A stretch of DNA of 64,000 bases from Syngnathus acus (lineage: Eukaryota > Chordata > Actinopteri > Syngnathiformes > Syngnathidae). Positions 36,229-48,530 of the stretch are shown here, piece by piece. The position numbers were made by a program, and so were the translations under genes. The stretch spans positions 4,154,001-4,218,000 of the forward strand of contig NC_051100.1 of NCBI RefSeq assembly GCF_901709675.1, read 5' to 3'. The notes beneath the pieces were generated by a model. The model had not been told where the DNA came from, did no database searches, and saw only the letters and a list, made by a program, of their open reading frames with translations. How positions within the stretch are numbered: the stretch's first letter is position 1; every line of letters starts with the position of its first letter.

Positions 36229-39200
36229 CTAGTTGATCTTGTCCTGGAAAATGTACAAGTTGTTGGTGGCGGCCACGGCGATCACGTTCTCTTTGGGGTG
36301 CCAGGCTGTGTGCAGGATCTTCTTGTTGAAGTCCAGGCTGTCCACGCTGATCTCGTCCTTCTTCCGCTTGCCGCCCGTGGATACCTTGCGTGGCTTGAGC
36401 GTGGCCCGCGGTTTGCTGCTCTCCCGCGACGCCTCCAGCGTGATGTCCCGCCGGGTGTTGCGGTCGAACATTCGGAAGAAGTTGTTGTACGAGCCCGTCA
36501 TGATGGCACTTTAAGAAAAAGGAGGTGATTGTTAAAGTGGTTAACTCGCACATTACGCCATCTGGTGGGAGAGCATTGAATCATTCTGCAGGCATGACAT
36601 TGTCACGATTGACACAAAAGCACAAACCTGTCACTGCCATTCCAGCAGCACTCAAACTTGTCAAAGATGCAGTCATTTTCATACAAAGAGCACAGTTTGC
36701 TGCGAAGGTATTCATGGACCTGAAGAAGAAGAAGAAAAAAAAAAAAAATCAACGAAGCAGATTACCGTAATTTTCGGACTATAAGTCGCGGTTTTTTTCA
36801 TAGTTTGGGTGGGGGGGCGACTTATACTCAGGAGCGACTTATATGCATATATATGTTTTTTTTCACTTTTTTGAGCATTTTATGGCTGGTGCGACTTATA
36901 CTCCGGTGCGACTTATAGTCCGAAAATTACGGTAGTGTATTGGACTGGAGACGACATTTATTCACACAATAAGATTTAATCAGACATCACCAAGGAAACA
37001 GACATTTCTGCAAAGAGAGCAGGATAGATTAAAAATAATTGTACCTGATACGTCTCCACTGGCCGGTTCTCCATGTTGAGGTCCCAAACTTTGACAGAGA
37101 GGTAGTCACGTGTCATCATGTAGCGCCCGCTGTGACTGAACTTCACGTCTGAGATGGACGAGATGATCTCGGAGAAGAAGGAGCGGCTGCTGGGATCCTC
37201 GGGCTCCTCGAAGACTGCAAATGAACGGCAAATACGCTTGAGACAAAAATAAAATAAAAAAAATTGGACGGAATATCGGGCGGCGATGGCTACTCACATT
37301 TTGAGTGGCGGTCGCAGAGCGCCGCCGCTCGCATGTCGCACAATCGGATGGTGCCTTTGCTACTGCTGTACACAAATACGTTGCATTGGTGGGGATGGCA
37401 CTCGGCCGCTGTGATGACTTCTGTCAGCTCCTCCATATTAGCGGGCTTGATGTCTACAATATCTGTGAAGGGGCGGGGTTAAAGGTGATAACCGGCAGAT
37501 ACAGGGCATCCAGTTCCCTCAATTCAGGATTCTCACCAAGAAATAGCAAGAATCTCCAAAGCCGTAAGAAAAAGGATACTAAAACTTCTGTCTGTGATTT
37601 CCAAGTGCCATAAATTTATTCTTAGGTCATCTGCAGAGAGGTACGTTTCGTGGTCACTATTTACAGAAATGGAATTAATGTGATAGGTGTGCGCATTTGC
37701 AAAGATCCTCCGCGGGCTGGCTTCTACCATGAGATCCATGGGCATTAGCACCGGTACCTGCAAGGCAGCCACAAGGCGAGCGTGAAGGCAAGCACAATGG
37801 GGGGGGGGGGGAAGAAAAAAAGACGTGGACGTACCCGTAAAGAGGTGATTCTAAAAGGGTCTATGAGTCGGCCATCTTCATATTTCAGGTTGTAGCCTTC
37901 CGCCCGCTTGTCTCGTTCACTTATTTTCCACAATTTGATCGTTTTATCTGATCAAAAGAAAATTCGCATCAGTGACGCCATTTGACGGAGCAGAAAAAAG
38001 TGATTTCTTACCGTTTGTTGAAAGGAGAAAGTGAGCAGCATTCTGTTGGGGTAGCCACCTAATTTTATTGATTTTCTCCTCAATTTCTAAACTTTTCAAG
38101 TAGTCAAATTCAGGCTCGTGACTCTGAAAAGTGCTATAAACGTTGTACTCGCCACGCAGGTGAGGACGATTTTTAGACTGTGAAGCAAAAGAGAGCAAAC
38201 AAAATTTGCTGTCAGTAACTCGTCGGATTGACAAATGCATCAAGCGCTCTGGAAAATTGGGGCGAATTGAAGTACCTCCTGCTCGTGTTGAAATATCACT
38301 ACTCTGCCGCCCTTGTCTCCCGTAGCGAGCAGCTCTCCCGAATAGTTGAATTCAACCGTGGAGATTATGTCGGCTAAAAATAGACACAAGCTGTGATGAT
38401 GTGTAAAAATATCTGCATTCAGTTGCAGCGGCATGACCTAAAAATCCCTCTCTTCACAACAAAAACAGCTGGTCAAGAATAAACAAACAAGCATTATTTA
38501 CATATGAAATTGTACATTTATGGTCTACGACAAAAATTGAACAGCAGCAAAAGTGGTTGGAAAATGTATTCGTGTTTGACCTGCATGTCAAAATGATTCA
38601 TGAAAGCAAAGAAGTGCAGTGTCAACATTTTCCCGACTTTACAGCGATGGGATGAAAATCTCCCGGCCTGTACTAAGGTCAAACGTCACGTTCTTTTTAA
38701 GACAGATCAAAAGACAGATGACGATGGCAACTAGGTTGTATAAACAAGCAAACATCCTTGGACGCAAGCGTGGTACATGTACAAATTATAGAAAGTTGTC
38801 CACTCAACTCTTGTGAAATTGTCCAATTCCATTCAACTGATTTGAATTTTTTTAAATTGATTTCAATGTTTCCATGTCAATGGATTTAGTTTAATGGATA
38901 CACTTGACAAGACACCAATTTCTCTGCCTTTCTGTGACTCTTCCAGTCTCTCTTGCAACTTGCTGTGTAACTGTTGCACTTATGAAATAACCGCTTCAAG
39001 CGCCACATAGACTGGACTGTATTAATTTTACGGAACCACAAACAACATGGCGTTGATTTGTGCTTCATTAATAATTACTTGCTACAGTCCAACAGGCAAC
39101 ACCTTGAAATCTGTCTCATTTTCTTCCTGCTTGCTGCAGATTAGATGTTCATTTTCCTAACTGTTTCTATGGAACGTACATTTACTTCATTATGATTCTA

Positions 39201-40007
39201 TGGCTTGGGTACATGTTTCAGTATTAGTGTTATATAACACGAATCTACTTTTCCCCTTCTAATCCATATATAAAGATATATGTTTGCTAGCTGTATAGGC
39301 TAACATAGACACATTACATGAATGAATGAACACTAACGTGATGTCACACGATTTATGGGCGCAGTGCAATGACGTCACGTCCACAGGCGCTCCCCCTTTA
39401 ATAGCTTAGCCGCCGTGTAGCATCCGGCTAGCTAGCCGCACACACAGTAGTGACTCCGTTTCAAGACAAACGGCACCTCCCACACACAATAACACAAACG
39501 CACTCCATTCCGCCACCGTAGCCAAGCCGCGGCAATACCGGCGGCTGCCTCTAACTAACCCGCGCCAAGTGTCCAAAGAGCGGCTGGCTGTCCTCTTCCA
39601 GCCTAGCCTAGCCTAGCTTAGCCATGCTAACGTTAGCCACATACCTTCCGCAACATCTTCATCTATCGCTCCTTTCACTTGAGAGAAACACCACTGGAAA
39701 TCATTTCCTCCTGCAACCCCTGCAAGGAAACAAAAGAGAGAAGCGTGTCAGCTTTGTCGTGACAGCGCGTTGCGTTTCAACGCAAAAATGACTTGACAGT
39801 GATAGTTTTGACAACTAGCACGCTAGTTAGCTTAGTCGGCTAACTTGCAGACACTCAGGGCCATCTCACGCGCGCACACACACACAAACACATATCCACG
39901 CGTACGCGCAAATACATAGATACACATTCACACAAATACACACACGAGCTAAGCGAGGTGGTGGATCCTTTTGCTTCCCATCTCCCCTAATGTAGCTCAC
40001 CCGCCAT
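36229..40007 (-). CDS. ppp2r2d: PP2A regulatory subunit B55-delta (ppp2r2d), 10 coding exons, 447 aa
   Basis: B55 subunits are WD40 propellers that direct the PP2A core enzyme to substrates; B55-delta restrains CDK1 targets until ENSA/ARPP19 inhibit it at mitosis. Exons in transcript order: 40007-40001, 39719-39645, 38373-38276, 38177-38012, 37947-37835, 37757-37580, 37462-37298, 37214-37045, 36719-36628, 36508-36229; phases match throughout and the length equals that of mammalian B55 proteins. The first coding exon has only seven coding bases (ATGGCGG), splitting Met-Ala-Gly. Landmarks: [60 protein letters not shown], the ending [20 protein letters not shown] matches the delta rather than the alpha isoform. 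The gene lies next to bnip3, as in human 10q26.3. Confidence 0.94.
36763..36934. mobile_element. 172-bp MITE with perfect 27-bp terminal inverted repeats
   Basis: The left end TACCGTAATTTTCGGACTAT continues AAGTCGC, and the right end is its exact reverse complement over 27 bases. If the outer TA dinucleotides are the target duplication, the element is CCGTAA...TTACGG. The interior repeats GCGACTTATACTC. The same terminal sequence is familiar as a high-copy repeat in fish. No protein is encoded. It lies in the ppp2r2d intron between coding exons 8 and 9. Confidence 0.85.
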
Positions 40008-40009
40008 TG

Positions 40010-40230
40010 CTTCATTTAGCAGCGCTTTTGGCTGTACACGGCGCGTCCGATGCCCAAATCGACGCGCGCGGCTTGCTCTGAGTTAACGGTGAACATCCAC
40101 GATGGCTGCGAAACGCCGGGGCTTCGGGATCTGTCAAGACCACACAAATTATCCGTGATTTTTTCCCCCTCCTCTCCCCCTTTCCAAAATGGCGCACAGG
40201 ACATGGAGCGGTGACGTCATGCACGCATGC
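40010..40230 (-). promoter_or_regulatory. ppp2r2d: ppp2r2d promoter and 5' UTR
   Basis: GC-rich, TATA-less DNA with two YY1-like sites, CGATGGCTGCG near 40099 and AAAATGGCG at 40187-40194, and a full palindromic CRE, TGACGTCA, at 40212-40219. The start codon at 40007 is followed after seven bases by the donor GTGAGC. Confidence 0.6.
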
Positions 40231-40589
40231 CACCCTCACGCGCGCGCATCCTACTCCAGCATCACCGAGGGAAGAAGTTCGCTTGTTTGGAATTTTGATT
40301 TTTTTTTTTTTTTAATCGTAAATTTGACGTTACCTACAACACAGTCTTTGTTTACAGTTAATGAAAGTACGAGTGCACAAATAACACATCTGCACGAGAA
40401 TGTGGTGACTTTTGTTACTACTACAGTACAACAAACAAACCAAATGTAACCACGATAACATGCCAATAACATACACGTTCGCGATTCAATAAATATTCTC
40501 AAAACAACTGTAGCTGTTATTTTGCAGTCAGCTTCCCTCGGAGTCAATCTGATGTATTGTTTCCATTCAAGAAGCGACAACGAATACAT

Positions 40590-41015
40590 AAATATTATGA
40601 CAACTTGCAAGCATTTGTATTTTACGGGTCTATTACCACCACCTAGTGGATAAAAAAAGAAATGTAGAATGTGTCCATAGTGATGACGGCCTCGGCCAGT
40701 GCACAAGTGCGCGCGGCTCGTCAGCTAGTTATTCACAAGTTCAGTGCAAAACATGAATGTCAGATGAATACTGGAGTAAATAAAAGTTTAGCTCGAATTT
40801 TTATATGTAAATAGGGGCACTCTATTACTACACTTCTCCATACAAAATGACAAAAATGGAGTCAGTACACTCTCAGGGATTCAAATAATACATCTGCGTG
40901 AGTGATTATTAATAACATTTCAACAAACTAAATTTGGTCACTGCAGCACCGTGCAAGCGTTTGCATTTCACAGTCAACGAGCACCACCTAGTGGAGAAAA
41001 TAAAACAATGCAGAA
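40590..41015 (+). repeat. Duplicated short block containing ACCACCTAGTGGA
   Basis: Two segments (about 40600-40660 and 40945-41010) share GCAAGC(A/G)TTTG(T/C)ATTT, a similar spacer, CACCACCTAGTGGA and an A-rich tail. Their upstream flanks also share AACACATCTGC and ATACATCTGCG versions. They are direct copies about 345 bp apart. Confidence 0.6.
40636..40649 (-). promoter_or_regulatory. CTCF-like motif
   Basis: The reverse complement CCACTAGGTGGTGG matches the CTCF core CCASYAGRKGGCRS at 13 of 14 positions. A second copy, also on the - strand and also 13 of 14, is at 40981-40994. Binding is not shown. Confidence 0.35.
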
Positions 41016-42476
41016 AATGTTTGCACTTGGGGTGACGCTCCTCAAATGACCCTGGGGACCTGAGTACGTTATTGATCTGACGTCACAGCGGGAAAATTCA
41101 CGATAATCACACAATAAAATATTGAAAAAAATATTTACACAAATCGTCAAGGTCAAGAAAAACATTCTGTGTGTTGTGTTTTATTTTATTACACAGAAAG
41201 AGTTCTTAAGAAAGGGTTATTAAATACTTTGAAAAGAATATTGAACATTCTATGTTTTTATTTCTCAAGTTACAGTGAAGCTGCTTCTCATCACTCTCTG
41301 AAACGGTATATTAGAAACACAATAGGCTAATTGGTAAGCAGAGCTGCATTGCGTTTTGTCTGGTCCACAGAGTAGCGTGAGCTCATCCACTGTGTAATAT
41401 ATACGTACATTTTAATTGACTTTCTACACTCTGAGCTTAAACATATACACACATTCTTTATCCTCCGCAGAGAACTAGTATTGCTGCCACACTAAAAGAA
41501 GCTGCAAAAATAAAGCATATATATTTTAGCCAACATTTTCATTTTGACTCGGCTATCAAGAGGTCTGTAGTAAAGACTAGAAATGAGATTTCTCACTTGA
41601 CTTGAAAGCAACATCCAAAAGTCTGCATTCAATTTTGGCCGTGCACAAAACATGAACGTTTGCTTCGAAAGTCTTTGCCCAAACAGAAGCCTCGAGAATC
41701 AGCACGGGGGCACTCGCAACCTTGTCTGAGCGCACTTTTTTTTTTTTGGTTAACGCTTTAATGAGCGCTCCTTCCTAATTGCCGCCTCTATTGTATTTTT
41801 GTCCTCACTTTTCTCCAAAGTTCAGTGTGCATTGTGAGCGATCGCGCTCGCTGGCTCACTGGGCTGCCGCGCTGCAGCTTGATCAGGTATAAGGAGAGGT
41901 GTTGACTTTATTCCGAGCCTCCAGTAACACCACCGACTCTGATAGTTCCCGATCCCGGCGGGAATTCATTATAAGACAGCTAGAGGCTGCTTGTGGACGC
42001 TCCCCGCACTCGGCCGTATGTTAACGTGTCGCTGTGGCGCTGGGCAAACATGTGCTGCAGCTGCTTTCTCTGGCTGTGGGCAACCTGGAGAGATTGATTG
42101 GTGAGCCTTCTGTTTCATCCAGGATCAGGGCCACATTCGGCAGACACGACGCCTCCGGAGAAGGCGCCATTTTCCCAGCAAAATATGGCTCATTACCAGC
42201 GCGGGCAAAATGAAGGTATTGACTTTTTTTTCTTTTTGAAAGCATCTCTTAGACACAGCACACCTATTGTCTATGTTTTATCTACTGGCTTTAAAAAAAA
42301 AAAAAAAAAAAAAGCTAGCCAGGCATGTTTCACACGTCTCGACATGTTTTATATTGTGTAGCTAGTTATTCAGAAAAATCAAACATAAGCGCTCTACTAC
42401 GAAACCACAAGTCAAGGTCAGTTTCTATTTGCCTTTTCAAAGTAGCAGTATGAACCACAAATGAGGCATGTTTGTG

Positions 42477-42568
42477 GTGCCTTGAGATACAAGTTAAATT
42501 TGTTCCGTGACCAAAAGTGTATCTAAAATCATTGTTTGCCGTTAAACTGAATGGGAATGTCATTAATC
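42477..42568 (+). repeat. Dispersed repeat fragment (GTGCCTTGAGATAC family)
   Basis: GGTGCCTTGAGATACAAGTT followed by TTTGTTCCGTGACC and ATCTAAAATCATT matches a familiar fish interspersed repeat. A shorter relative is at about 59501-59585 in ebf3 intron 6. Confidence 0.5.
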
Positions 42569-42671
42569 AGTTCAGGCCTCTCCCAAAATTCAAATAGCAC
42601 AGTATAATATTGTATAGTTTTTGCATCAATTCAATTGATATTGTGCTATGCCTTCTAGTGTCCTGCCTCGG

Positions 42672-42685
42672 CCACCGGGGGGCAG
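42672..42685 (+). promoter_or_regulatory. CTCF-like motif
   Basis: CCACCGGGGGGCAG matches the CTCF core at 13 of 14 positions and is followed by TATA, on the + strand. The motif is in non-repetitive sequence between ppp2r2d and ebf3. Confidence 0.4.
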
Positions 42686-43989
42686 TATAACATAGCCCTA
42701 TGGATATATTCAACTCCAGGCTATTTGCTGAACTGGACCGACATGCGAATAGTGCATATCCTCAAATAATTGATGGGCATCGTAAATGCACTGGAAAAAA
42801 AATCTTTTCAACTGAAAAATTCAATGCACTTTATATTAATTCTATAAAATACACTAGCTCCCCTTCTGTTCTTGCTTGACATACACAATTGTTCACATGG
42901 AAACTCACAGAGGACCTTGCACACACACAACACACAAACACACAGACCCTTCCCTGGTCCATCAGACAGTTTTCAAAACTAACCATTGCTGCGCTTAGGG
43001 GCATGAAGCTGTGTCCAAGCACACACAAAGCAGCAAAAGACAAACACAATTAATTATTCAACAGTCTTGTTTTTTTTTTTTAGATGATTTTGGCCGTGTT
43101 GTCTCTATAGCATCCGTCCGCCTTGGCGATCTGGAAGCCAGGAGGCCCGCCCGGCAGATGAGCATGCCTTGATATTTGCATGCGCAGACCACCGGAGGTC
43201 AGACGCGGAGGACGCGCCGCTGCTTCTACCCTTCATGTGAGCCTTTTTCTTTCTTTTTTTCTACTTTCTCCTCACTCTGGCGTTAAACCGCAAACACAAA
43301 GCCAGGTGTGTTTATTTTACAGCGCAACCTTGGCATTCCAAGCCGAAAGTGTAAAAAAAACATCAATCTGACATCGTGTGTGATGTCACCGTATGGTAAT
43401 GTTAATGCTAGTTGCCAACGAGCTAGCTGGTTTGTCACTTATGTGTATTGTGTTTTACGTCACACAAGCAGTTGACTTCTATTTTATGTGTGCATGTTTG
43501 CAGTTGTTATGAAAACTACTTTTAAAAAAAAAAAAAAAAATTTTAATGTTATTATACGCGGGGTGAATTTCTGTTAAGCATGTTTATATAGTTTTTGAGA
43601 TCCTACTAATTACACCATTGAATATTTAAAGAGTATCAACATAATATTTATTTTTACTTGTATCACAGAAGAAAGTGATTACATTTTTCATTTGAAAAAT
43701 GCCGTTTGCTGGCTCCCTCTAAATATTTATTCGACGTGTCAGATTTCACATCTTTGGGTTCTGATTCGCTCGTCAAAGCAAGACTGTTAACTAGCAAAAC
43801 ACATTTATAAAGATCTGCAAATATTAATATGTTTAATTTATGAATATCTGATGAGTACTATGTATTAAAATAGAGTTATAATATTAGACAAATATTTATT
43901 TTGATTTGAAAGTAATAAAAGGTGTAATTAGGGAGTGTATTGTTGAATTGACTGTGACGTCATATTTTGCATACAGTGTGGTAATTTGT

Positions 43990-44003
43990 ACACTAGATGG
44001 CAG
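43990..44003 (+). promoter_or_regulatory. CTCF-like motif
   Basis: ACACTAGATGGCAG matches the CTCF core at 13 of 14 positions, on the + strand. A further + strand match, CCACAAGATGGCGC (13 of 14), is at 47202-47215. Confidence 0.4.
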
Positions 44004-46049
44004 TATGGCATTTATTATTATTCAACCGTCCTTTCACCTTCCTTTTTACAAGTTGTGATGATGACAGTGAAGGCCACCAACTCGTTCCCGATTTAGGTAT
44101 CACACAGCGCCTCTTTGATTACACTTGATGTAACATTTAATTTAATTTAACTGTGTTTTTGCCGTACTGTGCAGCAAATCTATCGAGCTTTTCTTCATGT
44201 TGACTTTTTGTTTTGTGTCTACAGACTTCCACAGGCTTATTGGACATCACATCAAATATATTCTGAAGAAAAAGAAGGAAAAAAAAATCAATAGATCACA
44301 CTGAGGAGAAATATTAGACGCGGATCCTTTGCAGAATGCATGTCCTTGTAAGACCATCACATTGTAAATAAGAAGGGTTAAATTGCACTTGTAGCTCGCT
44401 TTCCAACAGTCGGCCTATTCTCTCGGGGTACCGTTTGCTCGATTGGGGGTTGTGTGGAAGTGAGTGCTGCACTCTTCCTTCTAATAACGCCAGCAGACAA
44501 TGAGAATCCTGGCTCATAACGTATAACTCCCCCCCCTCGCCGCCATCCCTGTACGGAACACGTTTGGGGGTGGGTGGGGGCTTAGCAGCTAATAAAGTGG
44601 CAAGTCGTCAAATCCGTGTGAGAAGAGCGCGGCGCCACAGGGACCTTTCATAACACTTGTATGCGCGAGTTCAAGCGCAGTGTAAAGGTTACACGTCGGC
44701 ATTGTACGCGAGCTCACCTGATGGCTCGCCGTAAGCCTCGCGCAATTTCCAAGGCCGCCTTTCTCATTTGAACCGGCGCCACTGAATAATTCCGCTCCCA
44801 AAGACAGCAGAGGCCCGATGAATGTTTCACAAGCGATACAAAATTGACCATGTTCGCGGCGGTTGTGAATTAATCAGCCTTTGTTGGATTTCCCGTTAAG
44901 ACACAGAGCTTTTCGCTTTCTAATGTGGAATCAGGGCCCGGCCTTTAAACGAAAAACAGTGTCGCTAATTAGCTCGCATCGGTGGGCTCGGGGTCTGAAG
45001 CTGTCCTTCACGGGAGCGCAGACGCTCTCCCGCGGCATTTCCACCCACTTTGTTCGCCGGCCTTTGATCCGCACGATTCCAGTTAAAGTTACAGCCATCG
45101 CCCTGCAAGTTGAAACTTTGGCCTTTGTCGCCGGGCGGAACCTTATACCCGTGGCGCCTTCTGGCTTTTGTCCCTCCCTTTTAGCGACGGAACTCTCCTA
45201 GCGTGACGCACAAAAGGCTACTCACGACACCATTTTATCGTCTCGCTCACGATAGCCAAATGCTAACGCCGAACAATCGAGATATCGGGAGCAAACGTGA
45301 GCGCCTGGAGTGAGTAGAACGTGGTTAGCATCCAGAATCCATCTTGTTAGCAATTTCTACAAATTAAGCCACACATTATTCTGTGTTCTACCTTTTGTGT
45401 AAACTACTACCAAATAACTAAATACTACAATATTTACAATATTGACATTACCCACAAGTTAGTCTGTGTTTACAGATGACGTTTTTGTGGGGAATCCTAC
45501 TCAGTAACCTGCAAATTAGTCGGTGTTTCGCTAATTATTTTTGGTAGGAAATTGTCAAAACAACCCTCTAATTAGTGTGTTTTCTACAAATTACTTTTTC
45601 ACGAGCAAGTCTCATAAAGCCTCCAGTTCTCATGTCTGTATATTGAGGTTAGCAATTATCTCAACACCAGAGGATGACCACAAACACTTTAGCGTACGTC
45701 GCCATCACGTGTGTGTGTGTTGTCGTGGTTGTTGTTAGAGGAGCATGTCGCCGCTAAACTGAACGGAATGCTTTGCGGCGCGCTAATCTGGCGCACTTAA
45801 AGGCAACAACAACACGTCGGGTCGTGCGTGTAAAGTGGCGCTCTCCGTATAATCGGCATCGTGCCAGTGAAACATTCATGGCGCACTCAATCGGTTCAAT
45901 ATTTCATTTCTCGACAAAGAGTACACGACGGAACAGATGCTCAAACTTTTCCTCAGGAGAGTCAAAGTCACTTTCACGCACGTCATGGCGCAGAAGACCA
46001 AGTGGAATCACTTGCTCACGCATACACAATAAAGTATATCTCGATATCA

Positions 46050-46110
46050 GTGGTGTCCAAGCTCCGGCCTGGGGGAGCGGCCCGTCACTCATTTAATTGC
46101 GTGATACGCA
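46050..46110 (+). repeat. Transposon-end-like fragment
   Basis: TCAGTGGTGTCCAAGCTCCG followed by GCCTGGGGG resembles the same hAT-type terminus as the fragment at 29,117. It is decayed and its other end was not found. Confidence 0.4.
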
Positions 46111-48001
46111 ATTTAGAAATACCCGATTCAAATACTCCCTTTGCATACTTTTATAGTAGTTTCTTAATTATTTTCCCAACTAAAAATGTATCATCTTTTA
46201 AAATAATCAGACCCAAAGATGTACTACATTATAAAATGAACCTTCAGTCGTCTCTTTCTGTAGGCGTAAAAAGCAGGACGAAAGAGGATTGCCATCAAGA
46301 AAAATCGTTTTGTTTTTGCAATAGTATCAAGTGCTATTTTTCTTTCAAGGCATTTCTATACATTTCTGGGGTCATATTCAAGGCACCACTGTCTAGCTTT
46401 GTTCAGCACATCCATACCCACACGGATGCATTGGTTTTAACGTGTTACTGGAAATAAATAAGTTTGACTACGTCTGACGTACATGATTGTTTACATCCAG
46501 GGGCAACGAAAAAGTCAAGCCCTTTAGCGATCCGCCAAGGTCTCCCCCCTTCGACTCGGTGTCGCACGCACGCTGAAAACCGGACTCGCCGTGTTTACGT
46601 TAGGATTTCTTCATCTGCCTTTTAAAGCCCGATGGGCTCGCTTGAAGGTGAGGAGAGCTAAGATGATGATCCCCTCTTCCTCCGAGGAGCTTTTCCTCGC
46701 GCGCACCCTCGCAGATGTCGACATTTGGTTAGGCGCTGTACACCAAGCCCCAGATTATCAAGACGCTCCTCGCCCAAAGTCTGTCGAGTCAAACTCCATA
46801 GCGCCCCCACCCCTCCCCGTGTCCCGCCCGTCCCACCCTTTCTCGGCCCGGGTGTTGTGTAACCCGAGCTGCCACCTCAAGACCTGGACGAGCGTCAGCG
46901 AAGACCTGTCGTGTTATCGACCAACAGGCAGAGCAGATGGCGTGCGCCGCGCGTTCTAATGCTGCTCAAATCCAACAGGAATTGACAAGTGAAATCCCGC
47001 GCTGGAGTTTGGCCGCCTTTTTAGCTCGGCCGTTAAGCTTCTGTAGGATTTTCAATTGCAAAGTCAAACAAGAATGCCAAGGGGGGGGTCGACAGTTTAA
47101 GGACGGTACCGACGTTTTGAGGTCAAGAGGTTTGTGTGGTTTGGGATCTAATTTCTGTTCTCCATTGTTTTATAACCTGGACTGTAATTATGTGTTAACC
47201 GCCACAAGATGGCGCCAAAGAAACACACTTATATTAAACAGGGCTCTGGTTGTTGGGAGCGTGAAACCAGCAAAGAATGTAGAATCGGTAAATATGGAGT
47301 CTACAAATTGTTTGAGTCACTATCTGACTTTATACTGCGTTAGCTTCGAGATAGACGACATGTCGAAAGTAGGCCCAAATTTTTGGAAATCAGTCGTGAA
47401 ATGAGGCCAGGAAGCAGGAACTCGGGGAAGGTCGACCACGTTGACTCGCATCACTCTCCCTCGCTTTCCCAGAGTGTACGAACATCCTCCGCACTCTCCC
47501 GCGGCCGCCCCTCCCCGGAACGGAACGGCGCTCCCCTTCCCACTGGAAAGTAGGCCAAGTCCAAGTGAGCGCCAGGGCGTTGCTTTTTTTTTTTTTTTTT
47601 TAAAAGATGATCACTTTTTCTATGAGTGTTTTGGTGTGTGTGCTCGCTCAAGACAAGAAAATTCACGTGGCGTGTAAAACAAAGAGCAGCATTATACAAT
47701 TTGTGGGGGGAAAAACAAGGCCTGTTGAAACAAAGACAACAACAAAAATGTAGCTTTCCAATTCATTGACTTCCTCTTTTTCCACCTCTTGGAAAAAAAA
47801 AGGTCCCCTGCTACTATAACGACTCTGCAGGATCATTGTGTGCTGCTGGATTATTTTTAGCGTACACTTGTCTTCTTTTTTTTTTTCCAGCGCAGTTTTC
47901 ACCTTGACTCCTGCTCTGGTGACATCACAATTAACATTTCTGTTAATAAAATGGCACCTCGGCGTTTGGCGCTGAGTGTTAGAAGTCTCGCTACATCACC
48001 G

Positions 48002-48110
<109 letters not shown>

Positions 48111-48261
48111 AGGAGGCAAGTTCAATAGCACCACATTACTGTTAATGATGTATCGAGATGGAATGATGAATTCTTACACAGGAAGACAATATTATAGATT
48201 CACTGTTACGTGAATGCCATTTTAAAAAAAAAAGGCTCTTCATAGTGTAAAAATGAGTCAA

Positions 48262-48530
48262 CTCAAACTTTAAAGATAACAAACTTCAATTATATTTTAA
48301 ATTGGGCAATTCGATAAAATATTTTTGTGCTTGTGAAAATTCCTTTTCCTATATTTCACAAAATATAAAAGCTTACATAACTAATTGTCTCTTGCATTCC
48401 CCCTCTACAGAAAAAAACAAGTAAAATCAACTCAGCAAATTGTTTTGGAGCAAACAACTTGCTTGCTTTGTTGTGTTAACTAACACGGTTTACATAAATT
48501 TCAATCATGTATATTTTGGAGTTGGCCAAA
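48262..48530 (+). repeat. Dispersed repeat, copy 1 of 2
   Basis: Shares AGCAAACAACTTGCTTGCTT plus TGTTGTGTTAACTAACA and ATGTATATTTT, in the same order, with 61,800-62,010. Upstream similarity extends to the AAACTTTAAAGATAACAAAC region. Family unknown; no coding capacity is seen. Confidence 0.55.

Noticed and set aside
45861-46457. 198-codon + strand frame between ppp2r2d and ebf3
   Set aside because: No recognisable domain, biased composition, overlaps a transposon-end fragment, and has no promoter or splice signals.
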